64,000 bases of DNA from Hydractinia symbiolongicarpus. Lineage: Eukaryota; Cnidaria; Hydrozoa; Anthoathecata; Hydractiniidae. The stretch is taken from contig NC_079884.1 of assembly GCF_029227915.1 (NCBI RefSeq), positions 2,048,001 through 2,112,000 on the forward strand, in the 5' to 3' direction. Shown piece after piece: positions 26,487-38,369 of this stretch (position 1 is its first letter; each line of letters opens with the position of its first letter). The position numbers and the translations under genes are program-made. A model generated the notes under the pieces. The model saw only the letters and a list, made by a program, of their open reading frames with translations. It did no database searches and had not been told where the DNA came from.

Positions 26487-26500
26487 TTCCAGCAATCATG
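26487..26500. other. Highly constant core TTCCAGCAATCATG (monomer 237-250)
   Basis: This core is among the least variable stretches across all classes, including the diverged D and short monomers. Rare exceptions are TTCTAGCAATGATG near 61914 and 63352, and TTCCATCAATCATG near 44519 and 46011. Strong conservation within an otherwise drifting satellite could mark a protein contact. No match to the human CENP-B box pattern is seen here or elsewhere in the monomer. Confidence 0.55.
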
Positions 26501-26599
26501 TCAAATTAAGAAGAATGTTATTTCTTGGAGTCCAATTGTCTCATTTATCACATTTAGGAGGTCAAAGTCCAAAATCAGTTCAATTAAGTCCCACAGTCA

Positions 26600-26622
26600 A
26601 TCGTTTCACTGTTACAAGCGAT
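26600..26622. other. Terminal hairpin ATCGTTT/AAGCGAT (monomer 350-372)
   Basis: ATCGTTT can pair with AAGCGAT over a 9-nt loop, with one T-G wobble. In a minority of monomers the left arm is ATCGCTT and the pairing is fully Watson-Crick, for example near 1093, 21157, 46494, 48328 and 63119. The right arm varies between ACAAGCGAT and AAAAGCGAT. Confidence 0.5.
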
Positions 26623-26623
26623 A

Positions 26624-26964
26624 CAACTTAGTATTATCGGAAAATGTCACTAAATACATGTTGGTACCAATATGTGACGCAACCGTTGTAACTCAAACTG
26701 ATTGATACCGCTAGCAAGTCAATGAAATGTAGTTTTTGAACTTGTTTCCATTTCTTCAGCGCGCGCTAACGGCTAGGATTGCTCCCATAGTAAAAAATGA
26801 ATTACTTATCTACACTTTTAAATAAAGCGATACCACAGCGCCCAGTGTAATCGCTGAGTTCCAGCAATCATGTCAAATTAAGAAGAATGTTACTTCTTGC
26901 AGTTAAAGTCCAATATAAGTTCAATTAAGTCCCACAGTCAATCATTTCACTGTTAAAAGCGATA
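26624..26964 (+). repeat. Monomer with 31-bp deletion (341 bp)
   Basis: Same junction and variants as at 23732; its partner at offset 2892. The neighbouring 27338 monomer has the same left half without the deletion. Confidence 0.84.
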
Positions 26965-28455
26965 CCACTTAGAAATATCGGAAAAATATCACTAAATACA
27001 TGTTGGTACGAATATGTGACGCAACCGTTGTAACTACAACGGATTGATACCGCTAGAAAGTCAAGGAAATAGAGTTTTCGAAACTTTTTCCATTTCTTCA
27101 GCGCGCGCTAACGGCTAGGATTGGTCCCACAGTAAAAAATGACTTACTTATCTACACTTTTAAATAAAGCGCTACCACAGCGCCCAGTGTAATCGCTGAG
27201 TTCCAGCAATCATGTCAAATTAAGAAGAATGTTATTTCTTGGAGTCCAATTGTCTCATTTATCACATTTAGGAGGTCAAAGTCCAAAATCAGTTCAATTA
27301 AGTCCCACAGTCAATCGTTTCACTGTTACAAGCGATACAACTTAGTATTATCGGAAAATGTCACTAAATACATGTTGGTACCAATATGTGACGCAACCGT
27401 TGTAACTCAAACTGATTGATACCGCTAGAAAGTCAATGAAATGTAGTTTTTGAACTTGTTTCCATTTCTTCAGCGCGCGCTAACGGCTAGGATTGCTCCC
27501 ATAGTAAAAAATGAATTACTTATCTACACTTTTAAATAAAGCGATACCACAGCGCCCAGTTTAATCGCTGAGTTCCAGCAATCATGTCAAATTAAGAAGA
27601 ATGTTACTACTTGGAGTCCACTTGTCTCATTTATCCCATTTATGAGGTCAAAGTCCAATGTAAGTTCAATTAAGTCCCACAGGCAATCGTTTCACTGTTA
27701 AAAGCGATACATCTTAGAAATATCGGAAAAATATCACTAAATACATGTTGGTACGAATATGTGACGGAACTGTTGTAACTACAACGGATTGATCCCGCTA
27801 GAAAGTCAAGGAAATAGAGTTTTCGAAACTGTTTCCATTTCTTCAGCGCGCGCTAACGGCTAGGATTGGTCCCACAGTAAAAAATGACTTACTTATCTAC
27901 ACTTTCAAATAAAGCGCTACCACAGCGCCCAGTGTAATCGCTGAGTTCCAGCAATCATGTCAAATTAAGAAGAATGTTATTTCTTGGAGTCCACTTGTCT
28001 CATTTATCCCATTTATGAGGTCAAAGTCCAATGTAAGTTCAATTAAGTCCCACAGGCAATCGTTTCACTGTTAAAAGCGATACAGCTTAGAAATATCGGA
28101 AAAATATCACTAAATACATGTTGGTACAAATATGTGACGGAACCGTTGTAACTACAACGGATTGATCCCGCTAGAAAGTCAAGGAAATAGAGTTTTCGAA
28201 ACTGTTTCCATTTCTTCAGCGCGCGCTAACGGCTAGGATTGGTCCCACAGTAAAAAATGACTTACTTATCTACACTTTCAAATAAAGCGCTACCACAGCG
28301 CCCAGTGTAATCGCTGAGTTCCAGCAATCATGTCAAATTAAGAAGAATGTTATTTCTTGGAGTCCAATTGTCTCATTTATCACATTTAGGAAGTCAAAGT
28401 CCAAAATCAGTTCAATTAAGTCACACAGTCAATCGTTTCACTGTTACAAGCGATA

Positions 28456-30410
28456 CAACTTAGTAATATCGGAAAGATATCACTAACTACATGTTGGTAC
28501 GAATATGTGACGCAACCGTTGCAACTCAAACGGATTGATACCGTTAGAAAATCAATGAAATGTAGTTTTCGAAACTGTTTCCATTTCTTCATCGCGCGCT
28601 AACGGCTAGGAATGGTCCAACAATAAAAAATGACTTACTTATCTACACTTTCAAATAAAGCGCTACCACAGCGCGCAGTGTAATCGCTGAGTTCCAGCAA
28701 TCATGTCAAATTAAGAAGAATGTTGTTTCTTGGAGTCCAATTGGCTCATTTATCACATTTAGCAGGTCAAAGTCCAAAATAAGTTTAATTAAGTCACACA
28801 GTCAATCGTTTCACTGTTACAAGCGATACAACTTAGTATTATCGGAAAATATCACTAAATACATGTTGGTACCAATATGTGACGCAACCGTTGTAACTCA
28901 AACTGATTGATACCGCTAGGAAGTCAATGAAATGTAGCTTTTGAACCTGTTTCCATTTCTTCAGCGCGCGCTAACGGGTAGGATTGGTCCCATAGTAAAA
29001 AATGAATTACTTATCTACACTTTTAAATAAAGCGGTAACACAGCGCCCAGTGTAATCGCTGAGTTCCAGCAATCATGTCAAATTAAGAAGAATGTTACTT
29101 CTTGGAGTCCAATTGTTTCATTTATCCCATTTCGGAGGTCAAAGTCCAATGTAAGTTCAATTAAGTCCCACAGTCAATCGTTTTACTGTTAAAAGCGATA
29201 CAACTTAGAAATATCGGAAAAATATTACTAAATACATGTTGGTACGAATATGTGACGCAACCGTTGTAACTCCAACGGATTGATACCGCTAGATAGTCAA
29301 TGAAATGTAGTTTTTGAACCTGTTTCCATTTCTTCAGCGCGCGCTAACAGCTAGGATTGGTCCCATAGTAAAAAATGACTTACTTATCTACACTTTTAAA
29401 TAAAGCGGTACAACAGCGCCCAGTGTAATCGCTGAGTTCCAGCAATCATGTCAAATTAAGAAGAATGTTATTTCTTGGAGTCCACTTGTCTCATTTATCC
29501 CATTTATGAGGTCAAAGTCCAATGTAAGTTCAATTAAGTCCCACAGGCAATCGTTTCACTGTTAAAAGCGATACAGCTTAGAAATATCGGAAAGATATCA
29601 CTAACTACATGTTTGTACGAATATGTGACGCAACCGTTGCAACTCAAACGGATTGATACCGTTAGAAAATCAATGAAATGTAGTTTTCGAAACTGTTTCC
29701 ATTTCTTCATCGCGCGCTAACGGCTAGGAATGGTCCAACAATAAAAAATGACTTACTTATCTACACTTTCAAATAAAGCGCTACCACAGCGCGCAGTGTA
29801 ATCGCTGAGTTCCAGCAATCATGTCAAATTAAGAAGAATGTTGTTTCTTGGAGTCCAATTGGCTCATTTATCACATTTAGCAGGTCAAAGTCCAAAATAA
29901 GTTTAATTAAGTCACACAGTCAATCGTTTCACTGTTACAAGCGATACAACTTAGTATTATCGGAAAATATCACTAAATACATGTTGGTACCAATATGTGA
30001 CGCAACCGTTGTAACTCAAACTGATTGATACCGCTAGGAAGTCAATGAAATGTAGCTTTTGAACCTGTTTCCATTTCTTCAGCGCGCGCTAACGGGTAGG
30101 ATTGGTCCCATAGTAAAAAATGAATTACTTATCTACACTTTTAAATAAAGCGGTAACACAGCGCCCAGTGTAATCGCTGAGTTCCAGCAATCATGTCAAA
30201 TTAAGAAGAATGTTACTTCTTGGAGTCCAATTGTCTCATTTATCCCATTTCGGAGGTCAAAGTCCAATGTAAGTTCAATTAAGTCCCACAGTCAATCGTT
30301 TTACTGTTAAAAGCGATACAACTTAGAAATATCGGAAAAATATCACTAAATACATGTTGGTACGAATATGTGACGCAACCGTTGTAACTCCAACGGATTG
30401 ATACCGCTAG
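28456..30410 (+). repeat. Three-monomer tandem duplication, offset 1118 bp
   Basis: Monomers start at 28456, 28829, 29201 and 29574, 29947, 30319, each pair 1118 apart. Shared rare variants: CTTCATCGCGCGC near 28587 and 29705, TTTAGCAGGTC near 28758 and 29876, GCGGTAACACAGC near 29032 and 30150, TTTCGGAGGTC near 29130 and 30248. The match begins near 28470 and ends near 29290/30408, where one copy has CTAGATAGTCAATG and the other CTAGAAAGTCAAGG. Confidence 0.88.
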
Positions 30411-31808
30411 AAAGTCAAGGAAATAGAGTTTTTGAAACTGTTTCCATTTCTTCAGCGCGCGCTAACGGCTAGGATTGGTCCCACAGTAAAAAATGACTTA
30501 CTTATCTACACTTTCAAATAAAGCGCTACCACAGCGCCCAGTGTAATCGCTGAGTTCCAGCAATCATGTCAAATTAAGAAGAATGTTATTTCTTGGAGTC
30601 CAATTGTCTCATTTATCACATTTAGGAGGTCAAAGTCCAAAATCAGTTCAATTAAGTCTCACAGTCAATCGTTTCACTGTTACAAGCGATACAACTTAGT
30701 AAAATCGGAAAAATATCGCTAAATACATGTTGGTGCGAATATGTGACGCAACCATTGTAACTCCAACGGATTGATGCCGCTAGAAAGTCAAGGAAATAGA
30801 GTTTTCGAAACTGTTTCCATTTCTTCAGCGCGCACTAACGGCTAGGATTGGTCCCACAGTAAAAAATGACTTACTTATCTACACTTTTGAATAACGCGCT
30901 ACCACAGCGCCCAGTGAAATCGCTGAGTTCAAGCAATCATGTCAAATTAAGAAGAATGTTGTTTCTTGGAGTCCAATTGGCTCATTTATCACATTTAGGA
31001 GGTCAAAGTCCAAAATAAGTTTAATTAAGTCCCACAGTCAATCGTTTCAATGTTACAAGCGATACAACTTAGTATTATCGGAAAATATCACTAAATACAT
31101 GTTGGTACGAATATATGACGCAACCGTTGTAACTCAAACGGATTGATACCGCTAGATAGTCAATGAAATGTAGTTTTTGAACCTGTTTCCATTTCTTCAG
31201 CGCGCGCTAACAGCTAGGATTGGTCCCATAGTAAAAAATGACTTACTTATCTACACTTTTAAATAAAGCGGTACAACAGCGCCCAGTGTAATCGCTGAGT
31301 TCCAGCAATCATGTCAAATTAAGAAGAATGTTACTTCTTGGAGTCCAATTGCCTCATTTATCCCATTTAGGAGGTCAAAGTCCAATGTAAGTTCAATTAA
31401 GTGCCACAGTCAATCGTTTCACTGTTAAAAGCGATGCAACTTAGAAATATTGGAAAAATATCACTAAATACATGTTGGCACGAATATGTGACGCAACCGT
31501 TGTAACTCCAAGGATTGATACCGCTAGAAAGTCAATGAAGTGTAGTTTTTGAAACTGTTTCCATTTCTTCAGCGCGCGCTAACGGCTAGGATTGGTTCCA
31601 CAGTATAAAATGACTTACTTATCTATACTTTCAAATAAAGCGCTACCACAGCACCCAGAGGAATCGCTGAATTCCAGCAATCATGCCTAATTAAGAAGAA
31701 TGTTGTTTCTTGGAATCCAATTGTCTCATTTATCAAATTTAGGAGGTCAAAGTCCAAAATAAGTTTAATTAAGTCCCAAAGTCAATCGTTTCACTGTTAC
31801 AAGCGATA

Positions 31809-32896
31809 CAACTTAGTATCATCGGAAAATATCACTAAATACATGTTGGTACGAATATGTGACGCAACCGTTGTAACTCAAACGAATTGATACTGCTAGG
31901 AAGTCAATGAAATGTAGTTTTTGAACCTGTTTCCATTTCTTCAGCGCGCGCTAACGGATAGGATTGGTCCTATAGTAAAAAATGACTTACTTATCTACAC
32001 TTTTAAATAAAGCGGTACCACAGCGCCCAGTGTAATCGCTGAGTTCCAGCAATCATGTTAAATTAAGAAGAATGTTACTTCTTGGAGTCCAATTGTCTCA
32101 TTTATCCCATTTAGGAGGTCAAAGTCCAAAATAAGTTTAATTAAGTCCCACCGTCAATCGTTTCACTGTTAAAAGCGATACAACTTAGTAATATGGGAAA
32201 AATATCACAAAATACATGTTGGTACAAATATATGACGCAACTGTTGTAACTCAAACATGTAGTTTTTGAAACTGTCTCTATTTCTTCAGCGCGCGCTAAC
32301 GGCTAGGATTGGTACCACAGTAAAAAATGACTTACTTATTTACACTTTCAAATAAAGCGCTAGCACAGCTCCCAGTATAATCGCTGATTTCCAGCAATCA
32401 TGTCAAATTAAGAAGAATGTTACTTCTTGGAGTCCAATTGTCTCATTTATCCCATTTAGGAGGTCAAAGTCCAATGCAAGTTCAATTAAGTCCCACAGTC
32501 AATCGTTTCACTGTTAGAAGCGATGCAACTTAGAAATATCGGAAAAATATCACTAAATACATGTTGGTACGAATATGTGACGCAACCGTTGTAACTCCAA
32601 CGGATTGATACCGCTAGAAAGTCAGGGAAATAGAGTTTTCGAAACTGTTTCTATTTCTTCAGCGCGCTAGCGGCTGGGATTGGTCCCACAGTAAAAAATG
32701 ACTTACTTATCTACACTTTCAAATAACGCGCTACAACAGCGCCCGGTGTAATCCCTGAGTTCCAGCAATCATGTCAAATTAAGAAGAATGTTATTTCTTG
32801 GAGTCCAATTGTCTCATTTATCACATTTAGGAGGTCAAAGTCCAAAATCAGTTCAATTAAGTCTCACAGTCAATCGTTTCACTGTTACAAGCGATA
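31809..32896 (+). repeat. Trimer cassette, copy 3 (1088 bp)
   Basis: Starts 31809 (ATCATCGG, CGGATAGG), 32181 (28-bp deletion) and 32526. The third member is of the AACTCCAACGG, GCGCGCTAGCGGCTGGG kind and lacks one CG step. Confidence 0.78.
32181..32525 (+). repeat. Short monomer, 28-bp deletion, sublineage a (345 bp)
   Basis: Middle member of cassette copy 3; ATGGGAAAAATATC and GCAACTGTTG variants. Confidence 0.84.
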
Positions 32897-34759
32897 CAAC
32901 TTAGTATCATCGGAAAATATCACTAAATACATGTTGGTACGAATATGTGACGCAACCGTTGTAACTCAAACGGATTGATACTGCTAGGAATTCAATGAAA
33001 TGTAGTTTTTGAACCTGTTTCGATTTTGTTCAGCGCGCGCTAACGGATAGGATTGGTCCTATAGTAAAAAATGACTTACTTATTTACACTTTCAAATAAA
33101 GCGCTAGCACAGCTCCCATTATAATCGCTGAGTTCCAGCAATCATGTCAAATTAAGAAGAATGTTACTTCTTGGAGTCCAATTGTCTCATTTATCCCATT
33201 TAGGAGGTCAAAGTCCAATGCAAGTTCAATTAAGTCCCACAGTCAATCGTTTCACTGTTAGAAGCGATGCAACTTAGAAATATCGGAAAAATATCACTAA
33301 ATACATGTTGGTACGAATATGTGACGCAACCGTTGTAACTCCAACGGATTGATACCGCTAGAAAGTCAGGGAAATAGAGTTTTCGAAACTGTTTCTATTT
33401 TTTCAGCGCGCTAGCGGCTGGGATTGGTCCCACAGTAAAAAATGACTTACTTATCTACACTTTCAAATAACGCGCTACAACAGCGCCCGGTGTAATCCCT
33501 GAGTTCCAGCAATCATGTCAAATTAAGAAGAATGTTATTTCTTGGAGTCCAATTGTCTCATTTATCACATTTAGGAGATCAAAGTCCAAAATCAGTCCAA
33601 TTAAGTCTCACAGTCAATCGTTTCACTGTTACAAGCGATACAACTTAGTAAAATCAGAAAAATATCGCTAAATACATGTTGGTGCGAATATGTGACGCAA
33701 CCATTGTAACTCCAACGGATTGATGCCGCTAGAAAGTCAAGGAAATAGAGTTTTCGAAACTGTTTCCATTTCTTCAGCGCGAGCTAACGGCTAGGATTGG
33801 TCCCACAGTAAAAAATGACTTACTTATCTACACTTTTGAATAACGCGCTACCACAGCGCCCAGTGAAATCGCTGAGTTCCAGCAATCATGTCAAATTAAG
33901 AAGAATGTTACTTCTTGGAGTCCAATTGTCTCATTTATCCCATTTAGGAGGTCAAAGTCCAATGTAAGTTCAATTAAGTGCCACAGTCAATCGTTTCACT
34001 GTTAAAAGCGATGCAACTTAGAAATATCGGAAAAATATCACTAAATACATGTTGGTACGAATATGTGACGCAACCGTTGTAACTCCAACGGATTGATACC
34101 GCTAGAAAGTCAGGGAAATAGAGTTTTCGAAACTGTTTCCATTTCTTCTGCGCGCGCTAGCGGCTGGGATTGGTCCCACAGTAAAAAATGACTTACTTAT
34201 CTACACTTTCAAATAACGCGCTACAACAGCGCCCGGTGTAATCCCTGAGTTTCAGCAATCATGTCAAATTAAGAAGAATGTTATTATTTGGAATCCAATT
34301 GTCTCATTTATCACATTTAGGAGGTCAAAGTCCAAAATCAGTTCAACTAAGTCCCACAGTCAATCGTTTCACTTTTACAAGCGATACAACTTAGTAATAT
34401 CGGAAAAATATCACTAACTACTTGTTGGTACGAATATGTGACGCAACCGTTGTAACTCAAACGGATTGATACCGCTAGAAAGTCAATGAAATGTAGTTTT
34501 TGAAACTCTTTCCATTTCTTCAGCGCGCGCTAACGGCTAGGATTGGTCCCACAGTATAAAATGACTTACTTATCTACACTTTCAAATAAAGCGCTACCAC
34601 AGCACCCAGAGGAATCGCTGAATTCCAGCAATCATGCCTAATTAAGAAGAATGTTGTTTCTTGGAATCCAATTGTCTCATTTATCAAATTTAGGAGGTCA
34701 AAGTCCAAAATAAGTTTAATTAAGTCCCAAAGTCAATCGTTTTACTGTTACAAGCGATA

Positions 34760-35848
34760 CAACTTAGTATCATCGGAAAATATCACTAAATACATGTTGG
34801 TACGAATATGTGACGCAACCGTTGTAACTCAAACGGATTAATACTGCTAGGAAGTCAATGAAATGTAGTTTTTGAACCTGTTTCCATTTCTTCAGCGCGC
34901 GCTAACGGATAGGATTGGTCCTATAGTAAAAAATGACTTACTTATCTACACTTTTAAATAAAGCGGTACCACAGCGCCCAGTGTAATCGCTGAGTTCCAG
35001 CAATCATGTCAAATTAAGAAGAATGTTACTTCTTGGAGTCCAATTGTCTCATTTATCCCATTTAGGAGGTCAAAGTCCAATGTAAGTTCAATTAAGTCCC
35101 ACAGTCAATCGTTTCACTGTTAAAAGCGATACAACTTAGTATTATCGGAAAAATATCACAAAATACATGTTGGTACAAATATATGACGCAACCGTTGTAA
35201 CTCAAACATGTAGTTTTTGAAACTGTCTTTTTTTCTTCAGCGCGCGCTAACGGCTAGGATTGATACCACAGTAAAAAATGACTTACTTATTTACACTTTC
35301 AAATAAAGCGCTAGCACAGCTCCCAGTATAATCGCTGAGTTCCAGCAATCATGTCAAATTAAGAAGAATGTTACTTCTTGGAGTCCAATTGTCTCATTTA
35401 TCCCATTTAGGAGGTCAAAGTCCAAAATAAGTTTAATTAAGTCCCAAAGTCAATCGTTTTACTGTTACAAGCGATACAACTTAGTATCATCGGAAAATAT
35501 CACTAAATACATGTTGGTACGAATATGTGACGCAACCGTTGTAACTCAAACGGATTGATACCGCTAGAAAGTCAAGGAAATAGAGTTTTTGAAACTGTTT
35601 CCATTTCTTCAGCGCGCGCTAACGGCTAGGATTGGTCCCACAGAAAAAAATGACTTACTTATCTACACTTTCAAATAAAGCGCTACCACAGCGCCCAGTT
35701 TAATCGCTGAGTTCCAGCAATCATGTCAAATTAAGAAGAATGTTATTTCTTGGAGTCCAATTGTCTCATTTATCACATTTAGGAGGTCAAAGTCCAAAAT
35801 CAGTTCAATTAAGTCCCACAGTCAATCGTTTCATTGTTACAAGCGATA
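34760..35848 (+). repeat. Trimer cassette, copy 4 (1089 bp)
   Basis: Starts 34760 (ATCATCGG, CGGATAGG), 35132 (28-bp deletion) and 35477. The third member itself begins with the ATCATCGG head, so it is a chimera of first-member head and third-member body. Confidence 0.76.
35132..35476 (+). repeat. Short monomer, 28-bp deletion, sublineage a (345 bp)
   Basis: Middle member of cassette copy 4; CTGTCTTTTTTTCTTC and GGATTGATACCACAG variants. Confidence 0.84.
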
Positions 35849-36220
35849 CAACTTAGTATTATCGGAAAATGTCACTAAATACATGTTGGTACCAATATGT
35901 GACGCAACCGTTGTAACTCAAACGGATTGATACCGCTAGAAAGTCAATGAAATGTAGTTTTTGAAACTGTTTCCATTTCTTCAGCGCGCGCTAACGGCTA
36001 GGAATGGTCCCACAGTATAAAATGACTTACTTATCTCCACTTTCAAATAAAGCGCTACCACAGCACCCAGAGGAATCGCTGAATTCCAGCAATCATGCCT
36101 AATTAAGAAGAATGTTGTTTCTTGGAATCCAATTGTCTCATTTATCACATTTAGGAGGTCAAAGTCCAAAATAAGTTTAATTAAGTCCCAAAGTCAATCG
36201 TTTTACTGTTACAAGCGATA

Positions 36221-37310
36221 CAACTTAGTATCATCGGAAAATATCACTAAATACATGTTGGTACGAATATGTGACGCAACCGTTGTAACTCAAACGGATT
36301 GATACTGCTAGGAAGTCAATGAAATGTAGTTTTTAAACCTGTTTCCATTTCTTCAGCGCGCGCTAACGGATAGGATTGGTCCTATAGTAAAAAATGACTT
36401 ACTTATCTACACCTTTAAATAAAGCGGTACCACAGCGCCCAGTGTAATCGCTGAGTTCCAGCAATCATGTCAAATTAAGAAGAATGTTACTTCTTGGAGT
36501 GCAATTGTCTCATTTATTCCATTTAGGAGGTTAAAGTCCAATGTAAGTTCAATTAAGTCCCACAGTCAATCGTTTCACTGTTAAAAGCGATACAACTTAG
36601 TAATATCGGAAAAATATCACAAAATACATGTTGGTACAAATATATGACGCAACCGTTGTAACTCAAACATGTCGTTTTTGAAACTGTCTCTATTTCTTCA
36701 GCGCGCGCTAACGGCTAGGATTGGTACCACAGTAAAAAATGACTTACTTATTTACACTTTCAAATAAAGCGCTAGCACAGCGCCCAGTATAATCGCTGAG
36801 TTCCAGCAATCATGTCAAATTAAGAAGAATGTTACTTCTTGGAGTCCAATTGTCTCATTTATCCCATTTAGGAGGTCAAATTCCAATGTAAGTTCAATTA
36901 AGTCCCACAGGCAATCGTTTCACTGTTAAAAGCGATACAACTTAGAAATATCGGAAAAATATCACTAAATACATGTTGGTACGAATATGTGACGCAACCG
37001 TTGTAACTACAACGGATTGATACCGCTAGAAAGTCAAGGAAATAGAGTTTTCGAAACTGTTTCCATTTCTTCAGCGCGCGTTAACGGCTAGGATTGGTCC
37101 CACAGTAAAAAATGACTTACTTATCTACACTTTCAAATAAAGCGCTACCACAGCGCCCAGTGTAATCGCTGAGTTCCAGCAATCATGTCAAATTAAGAAG
37201 AATGTTATTTCTTGGAGTCCAATTGTCTCATTTATCACATTTAGGAGGTCAAAGTCCAAAATCAGTTCAATTAAGTCCCACAGTCAATCGTTTCACTGTT
37301 ACAAGCGATA
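36221..37310 (+). repeat. Trimer cassette, copy 5 (1090 bp)
   Basis: Starts 36221, 36593 (28-bp deletion) and 36938 (AACTACAACGG). Directly adjoins copy 6 at offset 1090. Confidence 0.85.
36593..36937 (+). repeat. Short monomer, 28-bp deletion, sublineage a (345 bp)
   Basis: Middle member of cassette copy 5; CATGTCGTTTTTG variant. Confidence 0.85.
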
Positions 37311-37682
37311 CAACTTAGTATCATCGGAAAATATCACTAAATACATGTTGGTACGAATATGTGACGCAACAGTTGTAACTCAAACGGATTGATACTGCTA
37401 CGAAGTCAATGAAATGTAGTTTTTGAACCTGTTTCCATTTATTCAGCGCGCGCTAACGGATAGGATTGGTCCTATAGTAAAAAATGACTTACTTATCTAC
37501 ACTTTTAAATAAAGCGGTACCACAGCGCCCAGTGTAATCGCTGAGTTCCAGCAATCATGTCAAATTAAAAAGAATGTTACTTCTTGGAGTCCAATTGTCT
37601 CATTTATCCCATTTAGGAGGTCAAAGTCCAATGTAAGTTCAATTAAGTCCCACAGTCAATCGTTTCACTGTTAAAAGCGATA

Positions 37683-38027
37683 CAACTTAGTAATATCGGA
37701 AAAATATTACAAAATACATGTTGGTACAATTATATGACGCAACCGTTGTAACTCAAACATGTAGTTTTTGAAACTGTCTCTATTTCTTCAGCGCGCGCTA
37801 ACGGCTAGGATTGGTACCACAGTAAAAAATGACTTACTTATTTACACTTTCAAATAAAGCGCTAGCACAGCGCCCAGTATAATCGCTGAGTTCCAGCAAT
37901 CATGTCAAATTAAGAAGAATGTTACTTCTTGGAGTCCAATTGTCTCATTTATCCCATTTAGGAGGTCAAAGTCCAATGTAAGTTCAATTAAGTCCCACAG
38001 GCAATCGTTTCACTGTTAAAAGCGATA
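37683..38027 (+). repeat. Short monomer, 28-bp deletion, sublineage a (345 bp)
   Basis: Middle member of cassette copy 6; ATATTACAAAATAC and GTACAATTATATG variants. Confidence 0.85.
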
Positions 38028-38369
38028 CAACTTAGAAATATCGGAAAAATATCACTAAATACATGTTGGTACGAATATGTGACGCAACCGTTGTAACTCC
38101 AACGGATTGATACCGCTAGGAAGTCAATGAAATGTAGTTTTTGAACTTGTTTCCATTTCTTCAGCGCGCGCTAACGGCTAGGATTGCTCCCATAGTAAAA
38201 AATGAATTACTTATCTACACTTTTAAATAAAGCGATACCACAGCGCCCAGTGTAATCGCTGAGTTCCAGCAATCATGTCAAATTAAGAAGAATGTTACTT
38301 CTTGCAGTCAAAGTCCAATGTAAGTTCAATTAAGTCCCACAGTCAATCGTTTCACTGTTAAAAGCGATA
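38028..38369 (+). repeat. Monomer with 31-bp deletion (342 bp)
   Basis: Junction reads CTTGCAGTCAAAGTCC, with C where the other two have T, so it keeps the ancestral GTCAAAG. The head comes from the trimer cassette (AACTCCAACGG) and the body from the GAACTTGTTTCC type. Confidence 0.83.

Larger units (their letters stand above)
25534..26623 (+). repeat. Trimer cassette, copy 2 (1090 bp)
   Basis: Same order of three monomers as copy 1, starts 25534, 25906 and 26251. It lies 2892 bp after copy 1 and is part of the longer duplication. Confidence 0.85.
26251..26623 (+). repeat. Reference monomer (373 bp) used for internal numbering
   Basis: This monomer is close to the consensus and keeps all the symmetry elements seen in the family, so its positions 1-373 serve as coordinates in other entries. 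Position 1 is the C of CAACTTAG. Landmarks: 31-52 AT-rich block with ACATGT; 61-78 hairpin CCGTTG/CAACGG; 77-104 the segment missing in the short class; 116-126 GAAACTGTTTC; 136-145 AGCGCGCGCT; 205-219 hairpin GCGCT/AGCGC; 237-250 TTCCAGCAATCATG; about 280-310 the segment missing in the 341-bp class; 350-372 hairpin ATCGTTT/AAGCGAT. GC is about 39 percent and it has 16 CpG dinucleotides. Confidence 0.9.
22531..28455 (+). repeat. Cassette domain I with an eight-monomer repeat, offset 2892 bp
   Basis: Monomers start at 22642, 23014, 23359, 23732, 24073, 24445, 24790, 25161, 25534, 25906, 26251, 26624, 26965, 27338, 27710 and 28083. The five starting 22642 to 24073 match the five starting 25534 to 26965 at exactly 2892, including a 28-bp-deleted and a 31-bp-deleted monomer in each. 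The match runs from about 22535 to about 24110. A dimer echo links 26251/26624 with 26965/27338 (offset 714). The GTCCACTTGTCTC/ACAGCTTAG variant links 24690-25400 with 27980-28700 (offset about 3293-3295). Confidence 0.86.
37311..38369 (+). repeat. Trimer cassette, copy 6 (1059 bp, third member deleted)
   Basis: Starts 37311, 37683 (28-bp deletion) and 38028. The third member carries the 31-bp deletion (CTTGCAGTCAAAGTCC near 38302), which makes this copy 31 bp shorter. Confidence 0.82.

Noticed and set aside
26554-26561. TTAGGAGG resembling a bacterial ribosome-binding site or telomeric TTAGG
   Set aside because: It is a single motif per monomer, not followed by a suitably placed start codon of any real frame, and not in tandem TTAGG runs.
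35981-36169. Open frame of 62 codons on the minus strand
   Set aside because: Covers the CACCCAGAGG/CATGCCTAATTAAG half-monomer; the same stretch is closed in sister monomers.
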